A stretch of 64,000 nucleotides of DNA from Bin87 sp034420475 (GTDB taxonomy: Bacteria > Chloroflexota > Dehalococcoidia > Lucifugimonadales > UBA3495): the NCBI GenBank assembly GCA_034420475.1, contig DAOULH010000103.1, positions 31,938 to 95,937 on the forward strand. Direction: 5' to 3'. The notes below the pieces were generated by a model. That model saw only the letters and a list, made by a program, of their open reading frames with translations, ran no database searches and was not told the origin of the DNA. A program made the translations under genes and the position numbers. This document shows, piece by piece, positions 8,783-15,942 of this stretch; position 1 is the stretch's first letter, and each line of letters starts with the position of its first letter.

Positions 8783-8872
8783 GTCAGCATCAGGATTATC
8801 TGGATTAGGCTGGTTGGCGCTTTCGCGGCGGCATCCTGAAAATCCGATAATCTTGAAAATCCTGATGCTGAC
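8783..8872. repeat. Dispersed palindromic repeat A, divergent shorter copy 3
   Basis: Ends are GTCAGCATCAGGATT and its reverse complement (8783-8797 and 8858-8872), one substitution away from the ends of copies 1 and 2, with the preceding GAGAAATT also resembling their flank. The centre differs. It sits between the monooxygenase and the downstream oxidoreductase and could fold into a transcript hairpin. Confidence 0.65.
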
Positions 8873-8895
8873 GATACCATTCAGGAGCCCGCATC

Positions 8896-9993
8896 ATGAC
8901 AGACAAAATTCGCCTCGGTTTTGTGGGGGCCAACGTCAACTCGACCTGGGCGGGGCAGTCCCACTTCCCCGCGCTGCTGGCCAGCCCCGACGTGGAATTC
9001 ACCGCAGTCTGCACCACCAGGCCGGAGAGCGCCGAAGAGGCTCGACAGGCCTTTGGCGCCAAACTGGCCTTCCATGACTTCCGCGAGATGGCAGCGTCGC
9101 CGGAAATCGACGCCGTGGCCGTGGTGGTGCGTGTGCCATCCCACTACGAACCCACCAAAGCCGCCATCGAAGCCGGCAAGCACGTCCTCACCGAGTGGCC
9201 CCTGGGTCGTACCACCGCCGAAGCCGAAGAGTTGACGGAACTGGCCCGCGCGAAGGGCGTGCAGACGGCCGTGGGCCTGCAATCCCGCGTCAGCCCGGCG
9301 TTGCTGTACGTCAAAGACCTGATCGACACCGGCTACGTGGGCGAGGTGATGACCTGTACCGTAACCACGTTCCGCGACGGCCCCGTAAATCGGCAGTCCG
9401 GCGGCACCTGGCAGCGCGACCCCGCCATGGGCGCGAACACCCTGACCATCGCCACCGGCCACGTGATCGACGCCCTGCGCTTCGTGCTCGGCGACTTCAA
9501 GCGGGTGGCCTGCATGGTGACCAACCAGGTCGGTCAATGGTACGAGACCGACACCCAGCAGTTTGTGGACGTGCACTCGCCCGATAACGTGCGCGTGTCG
9601 GGTGAGCTGGAGCGCGGCGCCGCAGCCTCGGTACACGTCGGGGCCGTGCCTTGGGCCGGCAGTGGCTACCGCATGGAGATCTACGGGCGAGAAGGCACGC
9701 TCATCGTAACCGGCAGCGTCTCATCCCAGCGCGGCGAGATGCTGCGCGTGCAGGGCGCGCAGGGCGCCCACCAGTTGCAGGACCTGGACATACCCCAGCA
9801 GTTCGTGTACGTGCCGGACGACTTCCCCAAGGGAGACCCGTTCAATGTCGGGCAGCTGTATGCCTTGTTCGCCCAGGCGATACGCACCGGACAGGCCAGC
9901 CTGCCCACCTTCGATACCGCCGTCGGCCTCCATCGCTTCCTCGATACCGTCAAGCAGGCGTCCGATACCGGACGGGAACTGCCCGTGGGCTGA
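8896..9993 (+). CDS. Gfo/Idh/MocA family oxidoreductase
   Basis: 365 residues with CAGGAG before the ATG. The N-terminal Rossmann domain begins IRLGFVGANVNSTWAGQSHF, and the conserved second motif appears as GKHVLTEWPLGRTTAEAEEL near residue 95 (usually EKP; here EWP, with the catalytic-region lysine replaced by Trp). The C-terminal alpha/beta domain follows (VGLQSRVSPALLYVKDLI onward). Family members are NAD(P)-dependent sugar or inositol dehydrogenases or related reductases. The EKP to EWP change occurs in a subgroup close to fungal Gal80-like proteins, so catalytic activity is uncertain. Convergent with the amidohydrolase at 10006. Confidence 0.88.
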   Translation: MTDKIRLGFVGANVNSTWAGQSHFPALLASPDVEFTAVCTTRPESAEEARQAFGAKLAFHDFREMAASPEIDAVAVVVRVPSHYEPTKAAIEAGKHVLTEWPLGRTTAEAEELTELARAKGVQTAVGLQSRVSPALLYVKDLIDTGYVGEVMTCTVTTFRDGPVNRQSGGTWQRDPAMGANTLTIATGHVIDALRFVLGDFKRVACMVTNQVGQWYETDTQQFVDVHSPDNVRVSGELERGAAASVHVGAVPWAGSGYRMEIYGREGTLIVTGSVSSQRGEMLRVQGAQGAHQLQDLDIPQQFVYVPDDFPKGDPFNVGQLYALFAQAIRTGQASLPTFDTAVGLHRFLDTVKQASDTGRELPVG

Positions 9994-10005
9994 GGCGCTT
10001 TCGCG

Positions 10006-11007
10006 TCAGATACCCAGCAGGGCCTCAAGGTTTTTCCAGGAGATCTTTTCTTTCTCTTCCCGCGACAGGCTCTCCAGTCCTTCCAGCCACCCTCCGGGCG
10101 ACGGATCCCAACCCACGAAGGGCCAGTCGCTGCCGATGACGACGCGGTCGACTCCGACGGAGTCGATCAGGAACCGCAGTCCGGCCTCGCTGCCGGTCAG
10201 GAAGTCGTAATAGATCTGCTTCTGGTACGTGCTGGGCGGCTTCTGAATGTTCACCCGCGCCTCCGAGCGCACCTGCCAGCCGTGGTCCAGGCGCCCCATG
10301 CCGAAGCAGGACCCGCCGCCGCCGTGGGCGACGCACACCCGCAGGTTGGGGCATTCGTCCAGGACGCCGCTGAAGATCAGCGTCGCCACCAGCAGAGCAT
10401 CCTCCAGGACGACGCCGACACTGTTGGGGATGCCGTAGCGCAGCGTCCGCTCCTGCGCCATGATGTTGTCCTGCGGTTGTGGGTGGAAGAACAGCAGGGC
10501 GTCCAGTTCCTCGGCTGCCTTGAACAGCGGCAGGAAGTGCGGTTCGTCCCAGTTCTGGCCGTTGACCACCATGTCCAGCTCGGCGCCCTTGAGGCCCAGG
10601 ACCTTCACGGCCCGTTCCAACTCGGTGATCGCCGCGTCCACGTCCTGCACCGGCAGCGTGGCCAGGCCGGCGAAACGGTCCGGCCACTTCTGGGTCATGC
10701 CGGCGATTTCGTCGTTGACCTCTTGTGACGCTTTGGTCGCTGCGGCGGTCTCCCAGTGGTAAGGGAACAGCGGCGTGTGGATGGACACCACCTGCACGTC
10801 GGTGCCCTCGGCGTCCATGTCCGCCAGCCGTTCCTCCGGCGTGTACCGGATCTTGGGCGAGTTGATCAGGATGCGCTTGCCGTTGCCGACGATGAACTCA
10901 AGGTCGCCCTGCGCCTCGTAACGCATCCCGTGCCAGTCCTCGCCGTTGGCAAAGGCTTTCCACAGGATCTGCGGCGCCAGGTGGGTGTGAACGTCGATGT
11001 GTCTCAC
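10006..11007 (-). CDS. Amidohydrolase family protein (ACMSD-like decarboxylase/hydrolase)
   Basis: 333 residues. The metal-binding HxH is at residues 7-9 (MRHIDVHTHLAP). A later His sits in FFHPQPQ near 170, VCVAHGGGGSCFGMGRLD near 220 carries the family His-Gly-Gly-Gly, and VIGSDWPFVGWDPS supplies the terminal metal-ligand Asp. This is the amidohydrolase_2 family, which includes aminocarboxymuconate-semialdehyde decarboxylase, gamma-resorcylate decarboxylase and related aromatic-acid enzymes. It is tandem with a paralog at 11060 with which it shares the order and most motifs, and both are followed upstream by a NodB-type deacetylase, all on the minus strand. The substrate is unknown. Confidence 0.9.
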   Translation of the reverse strand: MRHIDVHTHLAPQILWKAFANGEDWHGMRYEAQGDLEFIVGNGKRILINSPKIRYTPEERLADMDAEGTDVQVVSIHTPLFPYHWETAAATKASQEVNDEIAGMTQKWPDRFAGLATLPVQDVDAAITELERAVKVLGLKGAELDMVVNGQNWDEPHFLPLFKAAEELDALLFFHPQPQDNIMAQERTLRYGIPNSVGVVLEDALLVATLIFSGVLDECPNLRVCVAHGGGGSCFGMGRLDHGWQVRSEARVNIQKPPSTYQKQIYYDFLTGSEAGLRFLIDSVGVDRVVIGSDWPFVGWDPSPGGWLEGLESLSREEKEKISWKNLEALLGI

Positions 11008-11059
11008 GGGTTGTCCTCCGGAACACGGGCTTGCATAATGCGGTTCGGGTAGCCGGCGG

Positions 11060-12055
11060 TCAGATGCCCAGCAGCGTCTCCAGGTTCTTCCACAGGATGG
11101 CGTCCTTCTCGTCCTGGGTCAGGCTTTCCATGGCCAGAATCCACGAAACGGGCCAGTCCTGGGCCATGTCGTAGGGCCAGTCGGTGCCGAAGACCACCCG
11201 GTCGATGCCCACGGAGTCAATCAGGAACCGCAGCGATTGCTCGGTGTACACGATGCAGTCGTAGTAGAACCGGCTGAGATACTGACTGGGCGGCAGAGCG
11301 GCCAACCGGTCCGATGCGGGGATACGCTCCCAGCCCCGGTCCATCCGGCCCGCGCCGTAGCAGGCGTAGCCGCCGCCGTGGGACAGGCAGACGCGCAGGT
11401 CGGGGCAGGCATCCATCACGCCGCCCATCACCAGTGCGGCGAAGGTCAGCGTGCGGTCGGCCAGGTTTCCCACCGAGTTGGGCAGGTGGTAACGCTTGAT
11501 GCGCGCATCGACGATGGTATCGCCCGACTGGTGGAACAGGATCACCGCCCCCAACTGCTCGGCGGCCTTCCAGAAGGGCATGAACTCCGGCTCGTCCAGC
11601 AGCTTGCCGTTGATCTTGTCGTCGATCATCGCGCCCTTGAACCCGTGGTTCACCATGACCCGCTCCATCTCAGCGATGGCGGCGGGCACGTCCTGCATGG
11701 GAAGTGTGGCCAGGCCGGAGAAGCGGTCGGGCCAGGAATGCATCATCTGGCTGATCTCGTCGTTGCACTCCCGGGCGGTGGCGACGGTCACGTCCGTGTC
11801 CATGTCGTAGTTGTAGAACCCGCCGAAGGGCGAGACCACGTGAACGTCCACGCCCAGGGAATCCATGTCGGCCAGGCGCTGCTCCGGCGTCCAGCTCGCT
11901 TTGGGCGGCAATTGCCCTCTCGCGCTGCCCGACACCAGCACCGGCCGCCCCAGCGCGTTGGTTTCCCGCCGGAGGGTGTGCCAGTCGCCGCCGTTCTCGG
12001 TGGCCCGCCAGAAGCACTGCGGCGTCAGGTGGGCGTGGATATCAATGCTGCGCAT
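11060..12055 (-). CDS. Amidohydrolase family protein (ACMSD-like), paralog of the 10006 gene
   Basis: 331 residues. I start it at ATG 12055, directly behind AGGAGAGG, giving MRSIDIHAHLTPQCFW with HxH at residues 7-9; an earlier start would add 11 unconserved residues. Further motifs parallel the downstream copy: ILFHQSGD, VCLSHGGGYACYGAGRMD and VVFGTDWPYDM with the metal Asp. Both proteins also share ERVMVNHGFKGAMIDDKING-like central sequence and the C-terminal EKDAILWKNLETLLGI pattern, showing recent duplication. The separation of 52 bp suggests one transcript. It is probably a metal-dependent decarboxylase or hydrolase acting on aromatic or cyclic acids. Confidence 0.9.
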   Translation of the reverse strand: MRSIDIHAHLTPQCFWRATENGGDWHTLRRETNALGRPVLVSGSARGQLPPKASWTPEQRLADMDSLGVDVHVVSPFGGFYNYDMDTDVTVATARECNDEISQMMHSWPDRFSGLATLPMQDVPAAIAEMERVMVNHGFKGAMIDDKINGKLLDEPEFMPFWKAAEQLGAVILFHQSGDTIVDARIKRYHLPNSVGNLADRTLTFAALVMGGVMDACPDLRVCLSHGGGYACYGAGRMDRGWERIPASDRLAALPPSQYLSRFYYDCIVYTEQSLRFLIDSVGIDRVVFGTDWPYDMAQDWPVSWILAMESLTQDEKDAILWKNLETLLGI

Positions 12056-12096
12056 GTTCCTCTCCTGCGAAGCCATGTTTACCGCCACCGCAGAGC

Positions 12097-12984
12097 CTAT
12101 GATTTCTGCCGTGGATGCCGCGCCAGGAAGTCGTCCGCGATCTCCTCAAACGTGACGAACCGCACCCCGTCGTGGGAGCGGATGTACTCGGCGATGCGCT
12201 CCAGCATCAGCAGCACCTGCGGGCGGCCGCTGACGTCGGGGTGAATGGTGATCGGGAAAACCGCGTCGTCGTACTCCCGGTACACCCAGTCGAACTGGTC
12301 GCGCCACATCTGCTCGATGTCCCGGGGGTTGACGAAGCCGTGGCTGTTGGGCGACTTCTTGATGAACATCATCGGGGGCAGGTCGTCCAGGTACCAGTTG
12401 GCCGGTATCTCCACGAGATCAGTCTCCTGCCCGCGTTCCAGGGCGTGCATCCAGTAGTCGGCCGGCATGGCGTAGTCGATCTTGGTCCAGCGGTCGCCGA
12501 CGCGGACGTAATAGCACTCGAAGTCCTTGTGCATCAGGCTGTGGTCGTACTTGATGCCGTGCTTGAGCAGCAGCTCGTTGGTCACGTGGCTGAACTCCCA
12601 CCAGGGAGCGACGTAACCCCGGGGCCGCTTCCCCGAAAGCTCGGTGATCAGGTCAATGCAGCGCAGGAGCACCGCTTCCTCCTGCTCCGGGGACATGGAG
12701 ATGGGGTTCTCGTGCGAATACCCGTGCATGCCCACCTCGTGGCCCTGCTCCACGATCATGCGGCACTCGTCCGGGAAAGTCTCGATGGAGTGGCCCGGGA
12801 TGAACCAACTGGTCCTGATCCCCAGCCGGTCGAAGAGCTTCAGCAGGCGAGGCGTGCCCACCTCGCCGGCGAACAGGCCCCTGGAGATGTCGTCGGGCGA
12901 GTCCTCGCCACCGTAGGATCCCAACCAGCCGCCCACGGCGTCAAGGTCAACTCCGAAGGCGCAAAGGATTTGTTTGTCGGCCAT
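12097..12984 (-). CDS. Polysaccharide deacetylase family protein
   Basis: 295 residues from ATG 12984 (MADKQILCAFGVDLDAVGGW), with GAGGAG nine bases upstream; the longer open frame adds 34 residues without support. The NodB-homology signatures are ICAFGVDLDA (the catalytic Asp and metal-ligand Asp region), GIRTSWFIPGHSIETFP, VEQGHEVGMHGYSHENP near residues 80-96 (the H-x-x-x-H zinc motif as HGYSHE), KRPRGYVAPWWEFS near 122 and, at the C-terminus, FPITIHPDVSGRP. No signal peptide is present, so an intracellular small-molecule substrate is likely. It is the first gene of the three-gene minus-strand group with the two amidohydrolases, separated by 41 bp. Confidence 0.88.
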   Translation of the reverse strand: MADKQILCAFGVDLDAVGGWLGSYGGEDSPDDISRGLFAGEVGTPRLLKLFDRLGIRTSWFIPGHSIETFPDECRMIVEQGHEVGMHGYSHENPISMSPEQEEAVLLRCIDLITELSGKRPRGYVAPWWEFSHVTNELLLKHGIKYDHSLMHKDFECYYVRVGDRWTKIDYAMPADYWMHALERGQETDLVEIPANWYLDDLPPMMFIKKSPNSHGFVNPRDIEQMWRDQFDWVYREYDDAVFPITIHPDVSGRPQVLLMLERIAEYIRSHDGVRFVTFEEIADDFLARHPRQKS

Positions 12985-13146
12985 GGTGATCATCTCCTCG
13001 GCGGGGTATTCACGTGACACGAAGGCGGCGCAAAGCGCCTTTCCCAGTTGGACGTATAGTACCCGAAACCGGGGCAGTTGATACAAGTAAACGGGGGCGA
13101 CCGCTGGCCGCCCCCGATGCGTTGGATTGATCAGTCCGGATAATCG

Positions 13147-13836
13147 CTAACCCCCGGCCGGGTCGGTGCTCGCCTGGGCAACCGGAGGGGCCGGCTCGGA
13201 CATCTGCGGCGGCGGAGCCGGCCGGCGCACTGCCGGTGACGGCCCGCGGCTGGCCTCGGCCTCGGCGGCGAGCTTGGCCATGATCAGGGCGGTCAGCTCG
13301 CCGCGCATGGGGTCGGCATTCAGGTTGCACCCGGCGAAAACCTCGAATCCCGGCGACAGCTCGTCGATCATGCGCCGGACCCGGGTGCTGCCGTGGCGGG
13401 AAGCGATCAGCATCCGAATGGACTGGGCGTCGCGCTGGATGGTCGCATCTTCATCCTCTTCGTGCTCCTCCATGGCGCGGTCCAGCTCGTCCTCGTAGTC
13501 CATGCGGTCAACGACGCTGAGGGCGGCGGTGGCCTCGCGGCGGAAGGTGTCAACCTCGCGCAGGGCTCGCGCCAGCTGGTTTACCAGGTTGGCGGCGTTG
13601 GCGATCAGGTCGGGCAGTTCGCTCTGGGCTTCCGCAGCGGCGTTCAGGGCGCAACGAGCGTTTTCGATAGCCTCACGGCGGTGGTTCTCCCGCTCTTCCA
13701 TACGCTGCAGCAGGCTGACCTGTTCCCGCAGCGTAGGCGCTTCAGACGCCAGCGTCTCCAGACGTTCCATGTAGCTGGCGGCTTCTTCCGCTTTGCGCAG
13801 GCGTTGGGTCAATTCGTGTGCGCGTTCGTCTGGCAT
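13147..13836 (-). CDS. Hypothetical coiled-coil protein
   Basis: 229 residues. Residues 1-130 are almost wholly helical with heptad-like spacing and high Glu/Arg/Ala content (RLRKAEEAASYMERLETLA, EERENHRREAIENARCALN), predicting a long coiled coil. A short acidic segment EEHEEDED follows, then a globular-looking stretch ending FEVFAGCNLNADPMRGELT and a Pro/Ala-rich tail. There are no TM segments and no catalytic motif. The acidic linker and Pro-rich tail suggest a scaffold or adaptor. It is not obviously linked to the neighbours: upstream is the repeat A and leader-RNA region, downstream the deacetylase group. Confidence 0.65.
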   Translation of the reverse strand: MPDERAHELTQRLRKAEEAASYMERLETLASEAPTLREQVSLLQRMEERENHRREAIENARCALNAAAEAQSELPDLIANAANLVNQLARALREVDTFRREATAALSVVDRMDYEDELDRAMEEHEEDEDATIQRDAQSIRMLIASRHGSTRVRRMIDELSPGFEVFAGCNLNADPMRGELTALIMAKLAAEAEASRGPSPAVRRPAPPPQMSEPAPPVAQASTDPAGG

Positions 13837-14109
13837 GGTTGTTTCCTACCTCTACCCGATGGGCCCGGCCTCCGTTAGTCTTGGAGCGTCGAGCCGGTGA
13901 TATTAGAAACGGCCCGGGGCGGCAGCGAGTTGTGCGAAGCAACGGGCGAGATGCTGCCGTTCCCGGTGACAAGTCCGTTATAGCAAAGGGCAAGCTGATG
14001 GCGAGACGTGAGATGTTGACGTGTTTGCGTGAATTTTGAGAAATCGGCCGGTATTGCAACATCGGATGCTGATGATCGAGACTTCTGAATTGGACCGCCG
14101 TAAGCCCAC

Positions 14110-14278
14110 GCGTACCCAGTTTGCGGCGGAGAACCGTCAGAATCAGGATTTTCAAGATTTTGGGATTATCAGGATTGGAACCGTACTGCGATGGAGATCT
14201 CCCAATCCTGCCTGATCATAAAATCCCGCAAATCCTGATTCTGACAATTTGCGAAAGTGGGCACACACGCGCCGCATA
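14110..14278. repeat. Dispersed palindromic repeat A, copy 2 (inverted relative to copy 1)
   Basis: The core 14136-14245 matches copy 1 for most of its length, including the perfect 16-bp outer arms and the central GATGGAGATCTCCCAATC. Read as reverse complement, the flanks CCCACTTTCGCAAATT and TTCTCCGCCGCAAACTGGGT also match those around copy 1, so the mobile or amplified unit includes them. It lies just upstream of the leader-RNA promoter. The preceding stretch from 13837 to 14109 contains nothing else I can identify. Confidence 0.75.
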
Positions 14279-14283
14279 AGGGG

Positions 14284-14310
14284 TTGACAAGTATCGCCAA
14301 ACCGTATAAT
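14284..14310 (+). promoter_or_regulatory. Sigma-70-type promoter of the leader RNA
   Basis: Perfect consensus boxes: TTGACA at 14284-14289 and TATAAT at 14305-14310. The 15-base spacer is shorter than the usual 16-18. Both boxes directly precede the structured leader region. Confidence 0.7.
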
Positions 14311-14396
14311 CTATATTCAAGGTGTCGGGGTTGGAATCGGAAACCCCGCTCACCAAAGCCCGACGGAAAAACCGTCGTCATCACAGGAGGTAGGAA

Positions 14397-14477
14397 GTGG
14401 TTTCTCTGATCACGAGGCACCACAAGTGGCATTTCCCGTGTCAGGTCCCTGTCGGTGGCGTAGCGGCGACCCGATAG
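14397..14477 (+). CDS. Putative leader peptide, 26 codons
   Basis: GTG start six bases after AGGAGG (14385-14390), reading VSLITRHHKWHFPCQVPVGG and ending VAATR before TAG. Codons 8-12 are His-His-Lys-Trp-His, a cluster of rare residues typical of amino-acid-sensing leader peptides. They sit 13-27 bases upstream of the left arm of the 11-bp stem, where a stalled ribosome would influence folding. No TM segment; too short for a family assignment. Confidence 0.5.
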   Translation: MVSLITRHHKWHFPCQVPVGGVAATR

Positions 14478-14538
14478 TCGCGGTGACCGATAGGGACGAG
14501 AGACCGGGTCGGGGGCATCGTGGCCCCCGGCGCGCGAA

Positions 14539-14573
14539 GGCCAGGACCGGCGACGGTCCTGGCCTCGCCTTTT
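14539..14573 (+). terminator. Rho-independent terminator closing the leader RNA
   Basis: A perfect 10-bp stem GGCCAGGACC / GGTCCTGGCC with six-base loop GGCGAC (14539-14564) is followed by TCGCCTTTT. It lies before the universal stress gene and would separate that gene from the leader promoter unless antitermination occurs. Confidence 0.8.
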
Positions 14574-14715
14574 AATGGGTGAAAACCGCTGCCGCCGTGA
14601 AGCATGCCCTGGCTAGAGTTTCGGGCCGACCCGTGAGGTCCGGGGATGGTGCGGCGAATGATAGAATGCCGGCGCATGACCCCTCGCCGGCGGATGTGAT
14701 GGAGATCGCACGATA

Positions 14716-15726
14716 ATGTATTCGAGAATTATCGTCCCTCTGGATGGGTCCCCGTTTTCCGAGACGGCGCTGCCCTACGCGCGGGCCATCGCGGGATCGT
14801 TGGCAATTCCCGTCGAGTTGGTGGAAGCCTTCGACGTTCTGCCGCCGCCGGCGCGCCATCGGCAGTCGGGCGAAACGACCCGACGAATGCTGGCGGATGT
14901 GGAGCGCAACTCACGCCAATATCTCGGCCAGATCCAGGAGGGGCTAAGGTCAGCGGGCTTGGTCGCCACCGCGACCACCCTGCCGGGCGCGCCGGCGCGA
15001 GCCCTGGTGGACTGGCTGGTGCGCGATCCGGAGGCGCTGGTGGTCATGTCCACGCACGGTCGCGGCGGCATTGCCCGCTGGGCCCTGGGCAGCGTCGCGG
15101 ACAAGGTGCTGCACTCCATCTCCAACCCGGTGCTCCTGATTCGCAGCAGCGCGGAATCCGCGCCCGCAGACGGGGTTGAAGTGAAAACGGTGTTGGTGCC
15201 GCTGGACGGGTCGGAGTTATCCCAGGAATCGTTGTCTCATGCCGCCGCCGTCGCCGCCGGGCTGGGCGCGAACATCACGCTGATACAAGTCACGGGCACC
15301 GCGGATTTCTACCGCCGGTACCTGGACCGCGCTTCCGCCGAAGAGGGCCTGATCTCAGTCGAGGAACTGGCGCAGGCCGATTCCGAAGACGCCCGGACGT
15401 CGCTGGCGGCCGCGTCACGACGGTTGGCCCAGGAGTTTGGATACGGCGGCCAGGTGACCGTTACCCATTTGCAGGGACAAAATCCCGCTGAGGCCATCGT
15501 CAACGTGGCCGGCGCCGAGCTGACCATGGTCGTGATGACCACCCACGGGCGGAGCGGGATCAACCGGCTGGTGCTGGGAAGCGTGGCGGACCGGGTGGTG
15601 CGCCACGCCAACGCGCCGGTGCTGGTGGTGAGAAGGCACGACGAGCCCGGCGTCGTCGGAGTGGATGTGCGGGCCTCCGAAGGATACGCCGCCGGGTTTG
15701 GAAACCCGGCGGCGCAACCGGCATAA
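14716..15726 (+). CDS. Universal stress protein with two UspA domains
   Basis: 336 residues; GGAG precedes the ATG. Two tandem Usp domains are evident. The first starts SRIIVPLDGSPFSETALPYA and ends with the ATP-binding signature MSTHGRGGIARWALGSVADK near residues 112-131. The second starts VKTVLVPLDGSELSQESLSH near 155 and ends MTTHGRSGINRLVLGSVADR near 274. Both G-2x-G-9x-G-S motifs are intact, so ATP binding is expected at each. Such proteins are induced by stress or stationary phase. The upstream leader RNA could control it by attenuation, though a TAGAAT at 14662-14667 may give an independent promoter. Followed by a full repeat B element. Confidence 0.93.
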   Translation: MYSRIIVPLDGSPFSETALPYARAIAGSLAIPVELVEAFDVLPPPARHRQSGETTRRMLADVERNSRQYLGQIQEGLRSAGLVATATTLPGAPARALVDWLVRDPEALVVMSTHGRGGIARWALGSVADKVLHSISNPVLLIRSSAESAPADGVEVKTVLVPLDGSELSQESLSHAAAVAAGLGANITLIQVTGTADFYRRYLDRASAEEGLISVEELAQADSEDARTSLAAASRRLAQEFGYGGQVTVTHLQGQNPAEAIVNVAGAELTMVVMTTHGRSGINRLVLGSVADRVVRHANAPVLVVRRHDEPGVVGVDVRASEGYAAGFGNPAAQPA

Positions 15727-15761
15727 CCGGCGGACTGACCCGCCGTTAGCGCTAAAACAAC

Positions 15762-15922
15762 CGTAACTGTTCAGAGTTGCGGGGAAAGTGTCATTGCGAG
15801 CGAAGCGCGGCAATCTCGATGGCGCAATGGAGTCCTTTGGAGCAGACGGCGCTGCTACGGCGTAGAGATTGCCGCGGCGCAAACGCCTCGCAATGACAAC
15901 CTCCCGAATTCTGAACAGTCAC
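15762..15922. mobile_element. MITE-like repeat B, complete copy with 8-bp flanking duplication
   Basis: Terminal inverted repeats GTAACTGTTCAG (15762-15773) and CTGAACAGTCAC (15911-15922), internal arms GTCATTGCGAGCG and CGCCTCGCAATGAC. The element is flanked by AAACAACC (15754-15761) and AAACAATC (15923-15930), a 7/8 match consistent with a target-site duplication. It has no coding capacity. Confidence 0.8.
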
Positions 15923-15942
15923 AAACAATCCTCCCAGCGGAT

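Larger units (their letters stand above)
14311..14573 (+). ncRNA. Structured leader RNA with attenuator-like organisation
   Basis: Downstream of a consensus promoter the sequence holds a hairpin GACGG-AAAAA-CCGTC, then AGGAGG and a 26-codon frame. An 11-bp stem (14445-14455 with 14487-14497, one G-U pair) follows, whose left arm lies inside that frame and whose loop contains the frame's stop. A nested GCGAC/GTCGC hairpin, a GGGGG/CCCCC hairpin and a final terminator complete it. This order, leader peptide then mutually placed stems then terminator, is the layout of ribosome-mediated attenuation. It does not match T-box, SRP RNA or the common riboswitch consensus sequences I checked. The downstream gene is a universal stress protein about 140 bp further on. 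Confidence 0.55.

Noticed and set aside
7519..8880. A 453-codon minus-strand frame opposite the flavin monooxygenase
   Set aside because: Shadow of a real gene; the plus-strand product has clear luciferase-family motifs.
14311..14573. SRP RNA, T-box or riboswitch identity for the leader region
   Set aside because: A TCAGGTCC segment recalls SRP domain IV but the following GGAAGGAAGCAG is missing; the T-box sequence TGGNACCGCG is absent; SAM, TPP, glycine and cobalamin hallmarks do not occur.
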